NCBI RefSeq assembly: GCF_001412215.1
Contig: NZ_LLWP01000009.1
Span: forward strand, 310,001-374,000
Length of the DNA: 64,000 nt
Origin: Pedobacter sp. Hv1
GTDB taxonomy: Bacteria > Bacteroidota > Bacteroidia > Sphingobacteriales > Sphingobacteriaceae
Direction: 5' to 3'
Shown: positions 62,604 through 64,000 of the stretch, piece by piece
Layout of the letters: every line of letters begins with the position of its first letter
Numbering within the stretch: the first letter of the stretch is position 1
Position numbers and translations under genes: made by a program
The notes under the pieces: generated by a model
What the model was told of the DNA's origin: nothing
What the model saw: the letters and a program-made list of their open reading frames with translations, nothing else
Databases searched by the model: none

Positions 62604-64000
62604 ATGTTTTCTATTAGTAAGTTACTTTCTCCCTTTCGCATAGTATTATTGTTTATTGCTTTTGCTATATTGGGAATATTGCTTATCCCTAAGTTGCAGG
62701 TTGATCTTTTACCAAAAGAGCCTACCCAAACTCTTTATGTTTCCTTTTCCCTCCCTAATTCAAGCCCAGAAACAGTTGAGCAACAAGGCACCTCTATTTT
62801 AGAGGGTGCTTTTTCACAATTGGCCCAACTAAAAGACATCAAATCAGTTTCTAGTTTTGGCCAAGGTTCAGTACAGCTTTTTTTTGATAAAAGTGCAGAT
62901 ATGCAAATGAAGCAATTCGAGGTAACCTCAATCTTAAGACAGGTACAACCCAAATTGCCAGAAAATGCATCTTATCCACTTATATTCTCGGATATGGATT
63001 CAGAGCAAAAAGAGTCTCCATTACTTATTTATACCATTAATGCTCATCAACAGCCATTCCAAATCAAGCAAAAATGTGAAGGTATCTTTAGAAAAGCACT
63101 TGCAACTTACCCTGGTATAAAAACAATTGTTGTCTCAGGTGCTGTTGGCTTGCAGTTAACATTGCGCTTCAGTAGGGAGAAGTGCGAATCTTGGCATATT
63201 AACCCAAACTCGATAACAAGCGCTTTGTCGGTTATTTATAAAGATGTTTACCCAGGACTTATCAGAACCCAAGATGCCAATGAATACTTTATTCGTCTTG
63301 TTGCTCCAACAGCTGACATATCTAGTATAAAAAAGATAAGGATAGAAGGTGGTGATAAACAAACTTACTATATTGGGGATATAGCCGATGTTTATATAGA
63401 AGAGCGGGAACCCCTAAATTACTTTAGGGTTAATGGTAAGAATTCTGTCAATTTGAGTATTTATGTGCAGAAGGGTGAGAATAGAGTAGTTCTAGGTAAT
63501 GCCTTAAAGGCGTTAGTCGAAAATACAGAGAGGCAATTACCTAAGGACTATCAACTTAGGTTGAATTATGATGATACGGAATTCTTATCTAAAGAGATCG
63601 CTAAAAATTACCAACGCACTGGTCTATCCATTGTGATCTTATTTGTATTTATCCTATTTGCATACAGGAGTTGGAAATATCTGTTGAATTTATTTTTAGG
63701 GCTTGTAGTTAGTTTCTGCATTATCGTAGTTTTTGTCTGGCTGTTTAAGGTTAATGTTCACCTTTATACTATTGCCGGATTATCCATTGCATTTGGTCTC
63801 ATGATTGATAATGCTATAGTGACATTAGATTATTTTTATAGGTTTCGTAACCCTAAAGTATTTACGGCCCTATTAGGTGCTACACTTACTACAGTTGTTG
63901 CTCTAGGCCTAGTGTTTTTATTGCCAGCCGAAGACCGGAAGAACCTAAGCGATTTCTGTATGGTTATTATCCTTGCTATTTTTAGTTCGCTCCTCTCGGC
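62604..64000 (+). CDS. RND family efflux permease, 3' end cut by window edge
   Basis: Frame open from ATG at 62604 to the right edge, 465 residues of an expected 1000 or so. N-terminal helix (about 10-29), porter domain parts (GIKTIVVSGAVGLQLTLRFS near 172-191), then helices from about 340 with the TM4 motif AFGLMIDNAIVTLD. It differs clearly from the RND at 51678. Its divergent position across a short gap from the peptide operon suggests a joint role, but this could be chance. Gene continues outside the window. Confidence 0.9.
   Translation, partial: MFSISKLLSPFRIVLLFIAFAILGILLIPKLQVDLLPKEPTQTLYVSFSLPNSSPETVEQQGTSILEGAFSQLAQLKDIKSVSSFGQGSVQLFFDKSADMQMKQFEVTSILRQVQPKLPENASYPLIFSDMDSEQKESPLLIYTINAHQQPFQIKQKCEGIFRKALATYPGIKTIVVSGAVGLQLTLRFSREKCESWHINPNSITSALSVIYKDVYPGLIRTQDANEYFIRLVAPTADISSIKKIRIEGGDKQTYYIGDIADVYIEEREPLNYFRVNGKNSVNLSIYVQKGENRVVLGNALKALVENTERQLPKDYQLRLNYDDTEFLSKEIAKNYQRTGLSIVILFVFILFAYRSWKYLLNLFLGLVVSFCIIVVFVWLFKVNVHLYTIAGLSIAFGLMIDNAIVTLDYFYRFRNPKVFTALLGATLTTVVALGLVFLLPAEDRKNLSDFCMVIILAIFSSLLS

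Noticed and set aside
62735..62953. Cys/Ser-rich minus-strand ORF inside the second RND gene
   Set aside because: Antisense to a clear RND coding region; Cys content comes from reversed common codons.
51678..64000. Asp-Asn in place of Asp-Asp in the TM4 motif of both RND pumps
   Set aside because: The form with one Asp followed by Asn is, from memory, common in many RND proteins outside Proteobacteria, so it is not evidence for loss of proton coupling.
1..64000. Search for tRNA, rRNA, insertion sequences and prophage genes
   Set aside because: I found none by eye: no cloverleaf-like or T-arm patterns, no transposase or integrase motifs. A short tRNA could still be missed without a program.

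Overview
The window looks like chromosomal DNA of a member of Bacteroidota, most likely family Sphingobacteriaceae (Pedobacter or a close relative). The evidence is AT-rich DNA, promoters of the TTTG-N18-20-TAnnTTTG type, and little use of Shine-Dalgarno sites. Gene families typical of the phylum are also present: outer-membrane beta-barrel proteins with carboxypeptidase-like N-termini, a GLPGLI protein, DUF5687, DUF3127, a DUF1573 protein next to a 6-bladed propeller lipoprotein, and a YfbK-type VWA lipoprotein. The genus is an inference; no rRNA or other marker gene lies in the window.

Left part (1-32 kb). A PIG-L deacetylase runs off the left edge. It is followed by an LEA-like lipoprotein, an outer-membrane barrel protein with a TlpA-type thioredoxin, and urocanate hydratase (hutU). 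Next come a small His/Cys-rich membrane protein with a TonB-dependent receptor, and an ABC transporter operon with its own GntR/YtrA regulator and a well-formed operator. Histidine ammonia-lyase (hutH), a secreted alpha/beta hydrolase, a Gfo/Idh/MocA oxidoreductase and an OmpA lipoprotein follow. After these come a DUF5687 ABC exporter downstream of rarA, a DEAD-box helicase flanked by REP-like hairpins, a siderophore-interacting protein with an AraC regulator, DUF4197, a VWA lipoprotein, and an ECF sigma factor with a membrane partner protein.

Middle part (32-50 kb). There is a phosphate module (PaiB-like protein, PiT transporter, DUF47 protein, PhoR-like kinase) with 11-bp-period TTAACA boxes upstream of both transcription units. 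It is followed by an HD hydrolase, an XRE regulator, an rRNA methyltransferase and a DUF3127 protein. A histidine kinase/response regulator pair, a GLPGLI/outer-membrane barrel pair, a Pif1-like helicase, dapF and a DegQ/HtrA protease complete the section. Direct TGTTAAA repeats with a 10-bp period stand upstream of the kinase/regulator pair, the barrel gene and dapF/degQ, which suggests a small shared regulon.

Right part (50-64 kb). This is the most unusual section. Eleven genes on the minus strand, tightly packed and probably one operon, run from 62302 down to 50207. They encode two paralogous secreted Ser/Thr/Gly-rich peptides that share the cysteine frame CC-x8-C-x8-C, a 6-bladed propeller lipoprotein, a DUF1573 lipoprotein, a LanC-like protein without the zinc-ligand motifs, three different glycosyltransferases, and a complete RND tripartite pump (adaptor, RND, TolC). 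A second RND pump starts divergently at 62604 and runs off the right edge. Good promoters face both ways in the 300-bp gap. I infer a peptide modification (probably glycosylation) and export system. No dehydratase, radical SAM enzyme or peptidase-ABC transporter is in view, so it does not match a standard lanthipeptide cluster.

I saw no tRNA, rRNA, CRISPR array, insertion sequence or phage gene.
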